Shown: positions 9,194 to 18,224 of the stretch, in pieces
Position numbering within the stretch: the stretch's first letter is position 1
Layout of the letters: every line of letters starts with the position of its first letter
Assembly (NCBI GenBank): GCA_038235165.1
Contig: JBBSUG010000001.1
Span: forward strand, 248,001-312,000
Origin: GCA-002050365 sp038235165
GTDB lineage: Bacteria; Acidobacteriota; Blastocatellia; Pyrinomonadales; Pyrinomonadaceae
Direction: 5' to 3'
DNA: 64,000 nucleotides
Notes under the pieces: generated by a model
The model's input: only the letters and a program-made list of their open reading frames with translations
What the model was told of the DNA's origin: nothing
The model's database searches: none
Translations under genes and position numbers: made by a program

Positions 9194-10108
9194 ATGAGCA
9201 ATTACACCGGGCAGCAAATGACCAACCGGATAGACTTTTCGCCGCAGTTGGCGGACGGGAAAAAATTGCTGTCAGTTTTAACGGCGGGGTTGTTTGTCAT
9301 CATAATTTTGACGATTTTGCAGGATTTCATTCATTCGCGGGTGAACGATTATTTCTTCTATTTCTCCGAATCGTTACTGTTCAAAACATTCTGGTTTCTT
9401 TTTCCGCCGCTTCTGTTTGTTCAATCGAAATATTTGAACAAGCTGAGAACAAAAACTATTTTGCGTCTGATGATGACGATTTCGGTTCCGACACTAATTC
9501 ATCTGCTGCTGACACCGCTAATAATATTTGTTGTTTCGACCGTCTTTTACTCTCACACCTTTTCTTATTATCAAACATTTGCCTACACTATTTCGGAAGA
9601 TTTTTATAAATTGCCGCTAATCTACGGTTTATCTTTTTTTCTATCTGAATATATTTTCACCGGAGCAAAACCTATCGCGCAGGAGAATGATGAACTACCC
9701 GTCGGATTTTTTGACGCGGAGAAAACAGAACTAAAAGCTAAGGCGCAGATTCGACCGGCAGGACTTGAAATTATTGTTGTTTCCAGCGGAAGAAAATATG
9801 TGCCGATTTCAGTGAACGATATTTTGTATATCAGTGCGGCAACTCCGTATGTGACAATCCACCTTGAGAACAGGCGTTTTTTGCATAACGAAACTTTAAA
9901 GTCAATCAATGAAAAATTGAATGCGGCGCAGTTCGTTCGCATTCACAAATCCACTATCGTTAATCTGGATAAAATCGTTTCTTATAAATCCCGCCTCAAC
10001 GGAGATTATGATGTGTTGCTCGAAAACGGGAGCGAGATCAGGTTGAGCAGAAATTACAGCGCGGAATTCAAGCAACGTTTTGACGGGTGTCCACAGGTTG
10101 AGCGGTAA
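9194..10108 (+). CDS. Membrane-anchored LytTR-family transcriptional regulator
   Basis: A 304-aa protein. The N-terminal half holds about four transmembrane helices (residues 28-48, 58-78, 92-118 and 128-150). A charged linker follows, then a C-terminal LytTR DNA-binding domain (about 205-300). Its signature is clear: VPISVNDILYISAATPYVTIHL, LKSINEKLNAAQFVRIHKSTIVNLDKI, and YDVLLENGSEIRLSRNY. No receiver domain is present, so it should act as a one-component membrane sensor, as in other membrane-tethered LytTR proteins. No partner histidine kinase is nearby; the signal is unknown. The next gene, a lipoprotein, could be a target. Confidence 0.87.
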   Translation: MSNYTGQQMTNRIDFSPQLADGKKLLSVLTAGLFVIIILTILQDFIHSRVNDYFFYFSESLLFKTFWFLFPPLLFVQSKYLNKLRTKTILRLMMTISVPTLIHLLLTPLIIFVVSTVFYSHTFSYYQTFAYTISEDFYKLPLIYGLSFFLSEYIFTGAKPIAQENDELPVGFFDAEKTELKAKAQIRPAGLEIIVVSSGRKYVPISVNDILYISAATPYVTIHLENRRFLHNETLKSINEKLNAAQFVRIHKSTIVNLDKIVSYKSRLNGDYDVLLENGSEIRLSRNYSAEFKQRFDGCPQVER

Positions 10109-10181
10109 ATTCATCGTGTTGCGCTGGTAATTGACGATTCTTGTGGAATTACGGTTTTTTCTTTGATACGTTGTTCCTGCT

Positions 10182-10931
10182 ATGAAAAACCGCCTAAATT
10201 TTTTGAAGTATATTTTCGCCGCATTTGCCCTGACGCTGACCGCGTGTCACGGGCAAACCGCCAAAAGTCAAAATCAGCGTCCAACTCCGACCGACCAAAA
10301 CAAAATTGTCGGCGGCGGCTGTGACGGCTGTGAATTGATGTTTGTCGGAATGCCGCACGAAATAAAACCGGTTGATTACAGTCCGGGCTGGACGGAAAAA
10401 GGGCAGAAATTACTCGTCACGGGCATTGTTTACAAACCCAGCGGACAAACGCCCGCTCCCGGTGTAATTATTTACTACTGGCAAACCGATCATAATGGTT
10501 ATTATTCGCCAAAAGCGGGAATGGACGAACGCGCCAAACGTCACGGGCATATTCGCGGCTGGGTGAAGACCGACGAAAACGGTAAATACTCGATTTATAC
10601 GATTCGCCCCGCGCCTTATCCTGACCGGGACATTCCCGCGCACATCCACATTTCCATCAAAGAACCGAGCATTGCCGATGAATATTATATTGACGAATTC
10701 GTTTTCGATGACGATCAACTTTTGATTCCCGCCGTCAGGCAAAAGCCGCTTGAAAATCGCGGCGGCAGCGGGATTTTGCGCGTGTTGGTCAAAGACGATC
10801 TGCAAATTGCCGAACACAACATAATTTTGGGATTAAATATCCCGAATTATCCTGAAACAGTAAAAACCGGGAAACAATCGGGTCTCGAAATCGGCGAGGA
10901 TAATCCTTCGTTCACCCCGTTTCTCGCCTAG
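10182..10931 (+). CDS. Intradiol ring-cleavage dioxygenase-like lipoprotein, terminated by in-frame TAG
   Basis: A 249-aa protein with a lipobox (LTLTAC, Cys22), so it is predicted to be anchored on the periplasmic side. The core is the intradiol dioxygenase fold: YYWQTDHNGYYSP, HGHIRGWVKTDENGKYSIYT, then RPAPYPDRDIPAHIHISI. Four candidate Fe(III) ligands can be placed: Tyr107/108, Tyr146, His154 and His156. Secreted members of this fold are known, but the aromatic substrate is not predictable. The TAG at 10929-10931 is followed in the same frame by about 159 codons of a second domain with a CPVC motif, so this may be the front half of a broken two-domain gene. Confidence 0.8.
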   Translation: MKNRLNFLKYIFAAFALTLTACHGQTAKSQNQRPTPTDQNKIVGGGCDGCELMFVGMPHEIKPVDYSPGWTEKGQKLLVTGIVYKPSGQTPAPGVIIYYWQTDHNGYYSPKAGMDERAKRHGHIRGWVKTDENGKYSIYTIRPAPYPDRDIPAHIHISIKEPSIADEYYIDEFVFDDDQLLIPAVRQKPLENRGGSGILRVLVKDDLQIAEHNIILGLNIPNYPETVKTGKQSGLEIGEDNPSFTPFLA

Positions 10932-11408
10932 GGACCGGATCAGGGAACGAGAGCCTGCCCGGTTTGCCGCTACGGGCGTTATCACGGAATCATTTATTTT
11001 GTCGGGAATATCCCGAACCGGGACGAGATAAAAAAATGGTTGACGTTTCTCGAACGGGAAAGCGTCAGGCGCGGCAAATATCTGAAAGCGTATTTCGTTT
11101 ATGGAAACGAAAAGAATTACGACGAAGACGAAAGACGAAAAGAACTGGAAAAAATCGGGCGCGAATTAAACTTAAAAAACACTGCCCTGACTTTTGTGCC
11201 TTCAATGCAGGATTCGGAAAGCGAAGTGAATCTCAACCGGATCAACCCGTCGGCTGCGAATACGATCATTATTTTCAGACAGAGAAACATTATCGCCAAA
11301 TTTATTGATTTGAAACCGTCCGCCGAAAGTTTCAAAAACATTGTCGCCGCTTTGGATAATTCGACGAGTAAATATTTTAGTTTACCGAAAATACACCTTG
11401 AAGATTAA
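10932..11408 (+). pseudogene. Redox-type second domain of the dioxygenase gene, cut off by TAG
   Basis: Continuing in the same frame past the TAG at 10929, the DNA encodes GTRACPVCRYGRYHGIIYFVG and then a domain of about 130 residues (AYFVYGNEKN, LKNTALTFVPS, NTIIIFRQRNIIAKF) ending at 11406-11408. The CPVC motif and the alternating strand/helix pattern suggest a thioredoxin-like fold. There is no ATG start ahead of the motif. A TTG at 11040 would delete the CxxC. The simplest reading is a nonsense mutation in an originally 408-codon fused gene. Stop-codon readthrough cannot be excluded. Its 3' end overlaps the convergent pcm gene by 4 bases. Confidence 0.6.
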
Positions 11409-12067
11409 TGATTACCCCGCCAGCCGTGTTCACCGATCAGCGGGACAAAGGCACATTTACCGAAATCTTCGGTTTGAAAGCCCGACGGAGTGCGCGTGAC
11501 GCGCATCAGGTTTTGTGATTTTTGCTCTTGTCCGATTGGAATAACGAGCCGTCCGCCGACTTTTAGCTGATTGAGCAGCGGTTCAGGCATCGCCGGACTG
11601 CCCGCCGCGACGAGAATTCCGTCGTATGGTGCGTGATTTTGCCAGCCGGTCGTGCCGTCGGCACATTTCAGATGAACATTTTGAATGCCGAGTTTTTCCA
11701 GCCGTTCATTCGCTTGTGCGGTGAGTTGCGAAACTCGCTCAATCGCGTAAATCATTCGCGCCAACCGGCTCAAAATCGCCGTTTGATAACCGGAACCCGC
11801 GCCGATTTCCAAAATTTTACCGTGCGGGTCAATTTCCAGCAGTTCGGTCATCCGGGCGACGATAAACGGCTGTGAAATTGTTTGATTGGCGGCAATCGGG
11901 AGCGCATTGTCTTTGTAAGCCTGTGATTTTAGTGCCTCGGGAACGAAAAAATGACGCGGCACATCGCCCATCGCCGTCAGCACCCGTTCATCACGGATTT
12001 TGTAATGACCGCGCAGGTTTTCAATCATTCGTCCCTGCGGAATTTCATATTCGTTTCGATATTTCAA
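11405..12067 (-). CDS. pcm: Protein-L-isoaspartate O-methyltransferase
   Basis: A 220-aa class I SAM-dependent methyltransferase that repairs isoaspartyl residues in damaged proteins. Family motifs: RHFFVPE, the substrate loop ALPIAANQTISQPFIVARM, motif I ILEIGAGSGYQTAILSRL, motif II YDGILVAAGSPAMPEPLLNQLKVGGRLVIPIG. Length is normal. Two starts are possible. TTG at 12067 gives the longer protein; ATG at 12028 (MIENLRGHY) has an AGGGA ribosome site just upstream. It is convergent with the dioxygenase-redox gene and overlaps it by 4 bases. A hairpin terminator lies at 12138-12177, between this gene and the upstream BON gene. Confidence 0.92.
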   Translation of the reverse strand: MKYRNEYEIPQGRMIENLRGHYKIRDERVLTAMGDVPRHFFVPEALKSQAYKDNALPIAANQTISQPFIVARMTELLEIDPHGKILEIGAGSGYQTAILSRLARMIYAIERVSQLTAQANERLEKLGIQNVHLKCADGTTGWQNHAPYDGILVAAGSPAMPEPLLNQLKVGGRLVIPIGQEQKSQNLMRVTRTPSGFQTEDFGKCAFVPLIGEHGWRGNH

Positions 12068-12137
12068 GTTTTTCTGCCTTGACTGGATAAAGTCGCTGCT
12101 GCCAAGTATTTCGTATTCTTTTATTGTAATTCAATTT

Positions 12138-12177
12138 AAAAAAAGACTTGCCGAATTATGATACGACAAGTCTTTTT
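12138..12177. terminator. Hairpin terminator downstream of the BON lipoprotein gene
   Basis: AAAAAAGACTTG pairs with CAAGTCTTTTT (arms 12138-12150 and 12167-12177), with A and T tracts on both sides. It ends the minus-strand BON gene before pcm. Confidence 0.75.
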
Positions 12178-12199
12178 AATTTTAACCGAAAGCGAACGC

Positions 12200-12745
12200 C
12201 TATTTTTTCATGTTTGCGTTGGATTTCATATTGTCATTGCCGTTGACCATTTGATTGGTCATCGAATCGTTAGCCTTGACCTGAAGCATATTTTTTACGC
12301 TTTTGACATCTTTAACTTCCTGAGCTGATTTGACGGCTTTTTCCATTTCCATTTTCGTAGCAACCGTTCCGCGAAGCGTAACGATGCTGTTTTCAACGTC
12401 AACATTAATGGTCGAATCTCTCAATTCGTTGGTTGTCGCCAAAGCTGTTTTGACTTTTGTCCACAGCCAGCCGTCTTCTGCGCCCTGTCCGATAGTGCTG
12501 CCCGCTTCTTTTGCATCTTTTGAATAACGGTCTTTGTCTTTATCGTATTCTTCTCTGGTAACTTCTTTGCTGTAACTCGTATTGCTCATCATCGTCGTGT
12601 TGGTATTCATCACGGCGGTGTTCATCATATTTGTGTTGCTGTTAATTACAACAGCCTTATTTGAATTGGTTTCTTTTACTGTTTCGCAGCCGGCAAGCCC
12701 GAGGGCTAATGCGGCGACAAAAGTTAAAAACATTATTTTTTTCAT
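12200..12745 (-). CDS. BON-domain lipoprotein
   Basis: A 181-aa lipoprotein with signal peptide and lipobox LAGC (Cys20). Asn/Thr/Met-rich low-complexity sequence follows (residues 27-60). The BON domain covers about residues 92-160 (TKVKTALATTNELRDSTINVDVE, NSIVTLRGTVAT, VKDVKSVKNMLQV). BON domains bind membranes or help keep the envelope stable, as in E. coli OsmY and DolP. The tail is again Asn/Met-rich. The gene stands alone between a terminator (12138) and the lipoprotein gene at 12894. Confidence 0.85.
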   Translation of the reverse strand: MKKIMFLTFVAALALGLAGCETVKETNSNKAVVINSNTNMMNTAVMNTNTTMMSNTSYSKEVTREEYDKDKDRYSKDAKEAGSTIGQGAEDGWLWTKVKTALATTNELRDSTINVDVENSIVTLRGTVATKMEMEKAVKSAQEVKDVKSVKNMLQVKANDSMTNQMVNGNDNMKSNANMKK

Positions 12746-12893
12746 AACTGATTCCTCTTATTCGCTTAAAAATTCTAAGTTTAAAGTTAAAAACTTTAAA
12801 AGACATCCTAGTACATTCGGCGGATTTTTTCAAAACTAAAAAGGGGTTCAAGTGATTTACGGTCTCACTTTCGAGGCTGCAAAGTCAAACTTT

Positions 12894-13511
12894 TTAGTTA
12901 TTTCTCCCGGCACTTTCCTTTGCCAGATCATTGGCTTCTTTACTGTACTGCTGTGCAGATTCCATAATTTTTTGAAAACTTGTTTTGACTTCCTCAAATT
13001 TAGCACTAACTGCTGCGCGCTGTTTTTCATCTTTCGGATCGTATTTGTCGCGCAGATAACCGGCGGCTTCCCGGTATTTTTCAAAAGCATTCATTTCCCT
13101 CTGCAAACTCTCCGACTTCAAACGCAAATATTCTTTGAAGTCAGAGTTGATGTCCATTTCGCGTGCTTTGTCTATTTTTTCAACCGCACTTTTGCCCAGC
13201 ACCATTCCGCCGTTAATCAGATCAATTAAATCGTTTGACGTGCTTCTAACTTTTTCGATTTCGTTGTTTTTAAGCGCATTGGTCAATTCTTCACGTTTAG
13301 CCTCGTTTTCGTTATATAGAATTTTGATTTTATTCAAATCCTCATTGGCATCAGCGACAAGCTGTGCGGCAGCGGTCGTGTCGTCGGAAAATTTTAGAAT
13401 GTCGGAGCGTTCAGAGCCGTCTTTTTTACCGCACGAAGAGAGAAACATAAAAGAAAGCACAAGCAGCAAACCGAGCGGCAAAATGTTGCATTGTAATTTC
13501 TTCATAAGCAT
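12894..13511 (-). CDS. Helical lipoprotein of unknown function
   Basis: A 205-aa protein with a signal peptide and lipobox (LSSC, about Cys27). The mature part is almost entirely amphipathic helix, with coiled-coil-like charge patterning (LNKIKILYNENEAKREELTNAL, YRDKYDPKDEKQRAAVSAKFEEVKTSF). No recognised domain. It begins 3 bases after the stop of the membrane protein gene at 13515 and is therefore the last gene of the minus-strand operon running from 18224. Confidence 0.65.
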   Translation of the reverse strand: MLMKKLQCNILPLGLLLVLSFMFLSSCGKKDGSERSDILKFSDDTTAAAQLVADANEDLNKIKILYNENEAKREELTNALKNNEIEKVRSTSNDLIDLINGGMVLGKSAVEKIDKAREMDINSDFKEYLRLKSESLQREMNAFEKYREAAGYLRDKYDPKDEKQRAAVSAKFEEVKTSFQKIMESAQQYSKEANDLAKESAGRNN

Positions 13512-13514
13512 ATC

Positions 13515-14567
13515 TTAATCAATCAGCCGAAAATTTGCATTATTTTTTCTGCGCCACACGAACCCGTCTAAAATATAATGCGTCAACTGCGGCACGGCAA
13601 GCAGCGGCACGAAATAAATTTTCCAGTTTTCCAAATCCCAATTAGTCCCGAAGAGCCAATTCCGCTCGTGCCATACGCCGCGATGCCAAAAAAGTTCTTC
13701 GATATAAGCCAACGCCCACAGCGTCGCCAGAAAGACAAACCAGTTTGACGAAACGGTTCGATAAAATTTCCCCGCCGTTTCGCGCTGCGATTTCGCGTAA
13801 AAATAGATTAGCGCAAAATACGGAACGCCGTGAATTATCACGTTTGTCACCGTAAATGCGTAATCCGAATTAAGCGCGACGATGCCGACATACCAACAAA
13901 CGGCGGTCGTCAAAACGATAATATCTTTGCCGATGTTCAAAAATCCGCTCGTGAAATAAAGATAGACGGATTTTCCAAAATACAAAACAAGCGATGAAAC
14001 ATAAAGTGGAAACAGAACGGTTGCAGTAATTTGCGGCAAGTTAAAAAAATCGTTTTCGACAAACCAGTTGAAATTGCGCGGCAGCTGTGTCATCCAAAAA
14101 CAAAGCGGATAAACCGTCGCCAAATAAATCGCCGCCGCGTCAATCCACCACGTCAGGCGCGATTTCTCCCGCAATTTCGCCCGGTAAAGTTTCACCCACC
14201 CATATTGCTGCCGGACAAAATGAAAAACCGCGAGCAACGCCAAAGCTTTCCAAAACGTCAATTCGCCTTCCGAGTAAAGCGCAACGCCGACCGCGTAGCC
14301 AAATACGGGAACGAGCGTATAAAGCCAAACGCGCCGCCGAAATTCCGCCACATCAAAATAAACCCGAAACGAAGTTGACCAAACGTGCGCGACATCAATC
14401 AGCAAAACCGCCGCAATCCAAGTCCATTCGGGCGATTCGTCATTCAAAACACCAAACTGCCAGCCGACCGCCAGCAGCAAAAGCGACAAAACCGCACTGC
14501 CGAGAAAAACCGACAAATCAATCTCTCTCGAAAAAAGCCATTTTGATTGTGCTAACGCTTCATTCAT
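13515..14567 (-). CDS. Polytopic membrane protein of unknown function
   Basis: A 350-aa protein with about eight to nine predicted transmembrane helices, for example LGSAVLSLLLLAVGWQFGV, TWIAAVLLIDVAHVWSTSF, KALALLAVFHFVRQQYGW and WFVFLATLWALAYIEELFWHR. Conserved-looking polar residues lie inside the membrane segments: DVAHVW, HFVRQQYGW and HGVPY. I do not recognise a characterised family. The gene belongs to a tight minus-strand operon with an FAD oxidoreductase and a spermidine-synthase-like protein, which suggests a role in handling their membrane-associated product. Confidence 0.7.
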   Translation of the reverse strand: MNEALAQSKWLFSREIDLSVFLGSAVLSLLLLAVGWQFGVLNDESPEWTWIAAVLLIDVAHVWSTSFRVYFDVAEFRRRVWLYTLVPVFGYAVGVALYSEGELTFWKALALLAVFHFVRQQYGWVKLYRAKLREKSRLTWWIDAAAIYLATVYPLCFWMTQLPRNFNWFVENDFFNLPQITATVLFPLYVSSLVLYFGKSVYLYFTSGFLNIGKDIIVLTTAVCWYVGIVALNSDYAFTVTNVIIHGVPYFALIYFYAKSQRETAGKFYRTVSSNWFVFLATLWALAYIEELFWHRGVWHERNWLFGTNWDLENWKIYFVPLLAVPQLTHYILDGFVWRRKNNANFRLID

Positions 14568-14576
14568 TAAAACTAT

Positions 14577-14999
14577 TCAAACAGGATTGTTAAGATTCTC
14601 AAAATAATCTTTTTGCTCATCGCTTACAATTTCAAATGACTTACAAATAAATTCATAACAAGGTCCGTCGTCAAAATAAATTCTAAGATGTTTCAACTCT
14701 GAAGAATCAGCATCAACTTCTGATAAATTACGCTTTATTTCAGTAAGCCAGACTGAATTTCCAATGTTAATAACTTTATCGTAAGCTCCAATCATTTCAA
14801 ACGAACACGCCTTGTAGTAAGTGCATTTGAAACTTTCTACACCGTCAAAAATTAACTTTTCAAAAATTATGAAATGATCTTTTTCACCTTCATAAGCGTA
14901 TTCAAGGGAACATTTTCTTCCCAAAAGCATTAAAAATTTAACACCTTTGAGAAATGCAGTTGAAGTAACTGATATTTTCCAAATAATTTCAGCCATCAT
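14577..14999 (-). CDS. AT-rich hypothetical protein (140 aa) inserted in the operon
   Basis: No domain is recognised. The sequence is mixed alpha/beta with aromatic and Cys residues (FKCTYYKACSFEM, IYFDDGPCYEFICKSFEI). Its start (ATGATGGCTGA) overlaps the stop of the FAD oxidoreductase gene by 11 bases, which indicates translational coupling. Base composition is visibly richer in A/T than that of both neighbours, which suggests later acquisition. Small AT-rich proteins of this look are often immunity-type proteins, but nothing in the sequence proves that here. Confidence 0.55.
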   Translation of the reverse strand: MMAEIIWKISVTSTAFLKGVKFLMLLGRKCSLEYAYEGEKDHFIIFEKLIFDGVESFKCTYYKACSFEMIGAYDKVINIGNSVWLTEIKRNLSEVDADSSELKHLRIYFDDGPCYEFICKSFEIVSDEQKDYFENLNNPV

Positions 15000-16602
15000 T
15001 TTTTCCTAAAATCTCATTTGCAACTCTCACGCCATGAAAAAATGCTTCTTCAAAAAGCGCGATGCCGCTCAAATCCGAATGCGCGAAATGAATGTTTCGA
15101 TACGGTTTCTGTGCGTTCTCGCGTGCGCCGTTCCACATAAAATTCGGGCGCGGCGAAATCATCGCGTGTCCCCAGCGCATCACGTCAATTTTTGCGGTCA
15201 GTTCGCGGATATTCGGATGAGCGCGTGATAAATCGGTTGTGATAATGTCGGCTAACTGCGAATGATCGAGCGCGAAAAGTTTGGCGCGTCCGTTTTCTTC
15301 CGCGCACATCGGATAATAATAGGTAAAAACCGCCGCGCCGTAATCAATGCCTTTTTGATGTGTTGCGTTGACGTAACCAAGCGATGGACTTTCGTATAAA
15401 ACATTGTCCCACGCGAGCGGAAAATCTTTCGGGAAGCGATTTTTCGGGCGGTCTTTTAAAAAGAGATTCGCCACAAACCACGCATTGTGCTGAAATTCAT
15501 TAATGTAAGCGGGCGCGTTTTGCTTGAAGTCACGAATGACGTATTTCGCCGTAAAAATCGGCGCGGCGTAAATCGCTTTTTCGCAGTGCAGACCGCGAAT
15601 CTCGTTTGTTTCCGTGTTTAGATAAATGACATCAACGCCGCTTTCACGCGGAATCATTTCGAGCGCGATGGTTTTCAGGCGAATTTTATCTTTAATTTGA
15701 GCGGCAAAATGATTGATGAAATGCCCGTTGCCTTCGGGGAAAGTGATAAACGGCTGCGATTCTTCGCCCGATTTTCTCACTCTTGAGCAGAAATAAAAAA
15801 GCCCCGCCCACGCTGAAGCCGCGTTGAGTTTCAAGCCGTAATCGTCGCGCGTCGCATAGTCGCAATACCAAAAAAGCCGTTCGGACGTGAAGCCTTTTTG
15901 ACGCAGCCAATCGCCGAACGAAATTTTATCGAGTGCCGTAATTTCCGCATCATTTGAACAATCGGCAATCGGCAAAGTAAATGCACGTTTGCCGGAACCA
16001 TCGCGCCAGTTGATCCAGTAATCAATCTGTTTTTGAAATTCCGCGTATTGCCGTTTGTCGTCATCCGACGCGCCGACGTTCAAATATAAACCTTCATACC
16101 AGCGACCTTTGTAGAAAACGCGCTCTTCTGGTTCGCGGCACAAAAACTGTTCTTTGACGACGATTTCACCGTTCGCCGTTCTGCCTTCGGTCAAATTCAT
16201 TTCATCGAGCAGCGCAATCAACTCGGCATTTTCCCGAAACGGAACAGGCAGATAATGTGCGCCCCACGGATACGAAACGATGTCGGAAACACCGCTCTGC
16301 GCCGTGCCGCCGATTTTGTTTTCGAGTTCCAAAAGCACAAAATCGTTAAAATTATTTTTTGTGAATTTCCAAGCCGCACTCAAACCCGCCGCGCCGCCGC
16401 CGATGATGGCAACTTTGACGCTTTCCCAATTATTTTCGGGAATCTCCACCTTTCGCAGTTCGCGCAAAATATGCCCGACATTGACATTCGCGCCGACAAT
16501 TTCGCCGGCAATTTCAGTGTTTTCAGAATTTGATTGGCACGCCGAAAGCGCGAATGGCAAGCCGAGAAAGGCGGTTAAAATTTCGCGTCTGGTAAATTTC
16601 AT
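14989..16602 (-). CDS. FAD-dependent amine-oxidase-like oxidoreductase, lipoprotein/Tat-type signal
   Basis: A 537-aa protein. The N-terminus MKFTRREILTAFLG with LSAC has a twin-arginine-like pair and a lipobox, so export is likely. The dinucleotide-binding motif is VAIIGGGAAGLSAAWKF followed by LLELENKIGGTAQSG, as in the flavin amine oxidase/NAD(P)-binding_8 group. A C-terminal FAD-contact segment (HFAHSDLSGIALFEEAFFHGVRVA) is present. Substrate is unknown. Its operon partner, a spermidine-synthase-like protein, makes a polyamine or related amine a reasonable guess. The start at 16602 is an ATG. Confidence 0.8.
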   Translation of the reverse strand: MKFTRREILTAFLGLPFALSACQSNSENTEIAGEIVGANVNVGHILRELRKVEIPENNWESVKVAIIGGGAAGLSAAWKFTKNNFNDFVLLELENKIGGTAQSGVSDIVSYPWGAHYLPVPFRENAELIALLDEMNLTEGRTANGEIVVKEQFLCREPEERVFYKGRWYEGLYLNVGASDDDKRQYAEFQKQIDYWINWRDGSGKRAFTLPIADCSNDAEITALDKISFGDWLRQKGFTSERLFWYCDYATRDDYGLKLNAASAWAGLFYFCSRVRKSGEESQPFITFPEGNGHFINHFAAQIKDKIRLKTIALEMIPRESGVDVIYLNTETNEIRGLHCEKAIYAAPIFTAKYVIRDFKQNAPAYINEFQHNAWFVANLFLKDRPKNRFPKDFPLAWDNVLYESPSLGYVNATHQKGIDYGAAVFTYYYPMCAEENGRAKLFALDHSQLADIITTDLSRAHPNIRELTAKIDVMRWGHAMISPRPNFMWNGARENAQKPYRNIHFAHSDLSGIALFEEAFFHGVRVANEILGKNDG

Positions 16603-16607
16603 ATAAA

Positions 16608-16700
16608 TTTTTAGCCACGAACAAACACGAAATAAATCAACAAAAGGTTAAAACAAAATATTCTTTTTTCGTGTTCTTTCGTGTTTGTTCGTGGCTAAAA
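16608..16700. repeat. Long inverted repeat (hairpin element) between speE-like and FAD genes
   Basis: Arms at 16608-16632 and 16677-16700 are perfect complements over about 24 bp (core GCCACGAACAAACACGAA). A further short direct copy, TTTCGTGTTC, lies next to the right arm. The element fills the gap between two genes of one operon, so the transcript should form a long hairpin there. It looks like a dispersed intergenic palindrome, not a simple terminator. Confidence 0.7.
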
Positions 16701-18224
16701 TTATTCAAATCGCCGCCATTCTGCTTCGTAATATCGAACGAGTGCCTGATTATCGAGCCGGTTAATTTCGATGTTTTCATTTTTCGGCAAATCAGTGTCC
16801 GCCGAAAATTCAAACATTGACGCGAGCGTTTGATCGTTCAAAAACTTTAATTTAATGTTTTCGGGTAATTTCGTCGGTTGATCGAACGGCTGCAATTTTG
16901 CGAGAGCGTAACCCCAAACGCCAAAACTCGGCACGGTCGTTTGATATGGTTTGACGTAAAAACCGGCGGCTTCGAGCGTTTTGATGATGCACCAGAAAGA
17001 CTTTCTGGCGATCAGCGGAGATGTCGTTTGAATGACGACGGCTGAATCGGGCTTCAGTTTTTTTTTCAGCAAATTATAAAACCTGGTCGTGTAAAGTTTT
17101 CCCAATGCGAAATTATTCGGGTCGGGAAAATCAACGATTGCCGCGTCGAACGGCTCGGTTGCAACCGAATCGAGCCAGACGAATGCGTCAGCGTTGGTGA
17201 CGTGAACTTTCGGATTATCAAGTGAATGTTGATTTAATTCGCCAAGCGCGGGAACGTGCTTTGAAACGCTCGTCATTTCCGGGTCGAGATCAACCAGTTG
17301 AATGTATTCGACCGACGGATATTTCAAAATCTCGCGCAGTGCAAGTCCGTCGCCGCCGCCGAGAACCAAAATCCGCTTCGGACTTGCGCCGAATGCCGCC
17401 ATCGGCGGATGCACGAGTGCTTCGTGATAACGATATTCGTCGAACGAATTGAATTGCAGATTGCCGTTCAAAAAAAGTGCATAGCCAGTTTTGCCTTTGG
17501 TCACGACGATACGCTGATACGACGAACTTTTCGCGTAAATTATATTGTCGGTGAAAAGCCCGTCTTCGGCGAGCGACGTTAAGTAATCAGCTTTGATAAA
17601 CGCAATCAGCAGCAAAATTATAATAAAGAAACCTTTAACGCGCAGCAGGTTGATGTTTTTTGTGATGAGCGGTTTGAGCAACCACGTTCCCCAAATTCCG
17701 ACTGCCGCGTTGAGCATTCCGAACAGCAGCGAAGTTCTCGCCAAGCCTAATTTCGGGACAAGAAAAAGCGGAAATAAAAGCGATGCGACGAGTGCGCCGA
17801 TGTAGTCGAACGCGAGAACGCGCGAAATTAAATCCTTGAAATCGAGTTCGTCCTGTAAAATCCGCATCAATATCGGAATTTCCAAACCGACGAGCGTTCC
17901 GATGCCGAAAACGACCGCATACAGCACGATTGAAAAATAGGAAAGATGCGCGAAACTGAAAAATAAAAGCGGCGCGGAAAATCCTCCCAGAATAGCCACA
18001 GCGAGTTCAATGTCAACGAATTTTTCCGCGATATTTTTCTCGATAAATCCCGAAAGATAAGAGCCGACTCCCATTGCAAACAGGTAAACACCGATAATAA
18101 TCGAAAACTGCGTCACCGAATCGCCCAAAACATATGAAGAAAGCGTTCCGGCGAGCAGTTCGTAAATCAAACCGCAGGTAGCGATGACAAGCACATTGAG
18201 AAATAAAAGCGGGGTTCGATTCAT
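16701..18224 (-). CDS. Membrane-anchored spermidine-synthase-like protein
   Basis: A 507-aa fusion. Residues 1-215 have about seven transmembrane helices (NVLVIATCGLIYELLAGTLSSYVLG, FSIIIGVYLFAMGVGSYLSG, IPILMRILQDELDFKDLISRVLAFDYIGAL). Residues 230-480 are a polyamine aminopropyltransferase fold. The SAM/dcSAM-binding core is RILVLGGGDGLALREILKYPSVEYIQLVDLDPEM, followed by VTNADAFVWL and FDAAIVDFPDPN. The DDPR/DD-type catalytic aspartates of true spermidine synthases are only partly visible, so substrate is uncertain. It is first in a minus-strand operon with an FAD oxidoreductase and a membrane protein, and such fusions co-occur with DUF350 genes (present at 0.9 kb). Confidence 0.83.
   Translation of the reverse strand: MNRTPLLFLNVLVIATCGLIYELLAGTLSSYVLGDSVTQFSIIIGVYLFAMGVGSYLSGFIEKNIAEKFVDIELAVAILGGFSAPLLFFSFAHLSYFSIVLYAVVFGIGTLVGLEIPILMRILQDELDFKDLISRVLAFDYIGALVASLLFPLFLVPKLGLARTSLLFGMLNAAVGIWGTWLLKPLITKNINLLRVKGFFIIILLLIAFIKADYLTSLAEDGLFTDNIIYAKSSSYQRIVVTKGKTGYALFLNGNLQFNSFDEYRYHEALVHPPMAAFGASPKRILVLGGGDGLALREILKYPSVEYIQLVDLDPEMTSVSKHVPALGELNQHSLDNPKVHVTNADAFVWLDSVATEPFDAAIVDFPDPNNFALGKLYTTRFYNLLKKKLKPDSAVVIQTTSPLIARKSFWCIIKTLEAAGFYVKPYQTTVPSFGVWGYALAKLQPFDQPTKLPENIKLKFLNDQTLASMFEFSADTDLPKNENIEINRLDNQALVRYYEAEWRRFE

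Noticed and set aside
10929..10931. TAG read as pyrrolysine
   Set aside because: No pylTSBCD genes or insertion element are visible; pyrrolysine use is not indicated. A nonsense change or readthrough remains.
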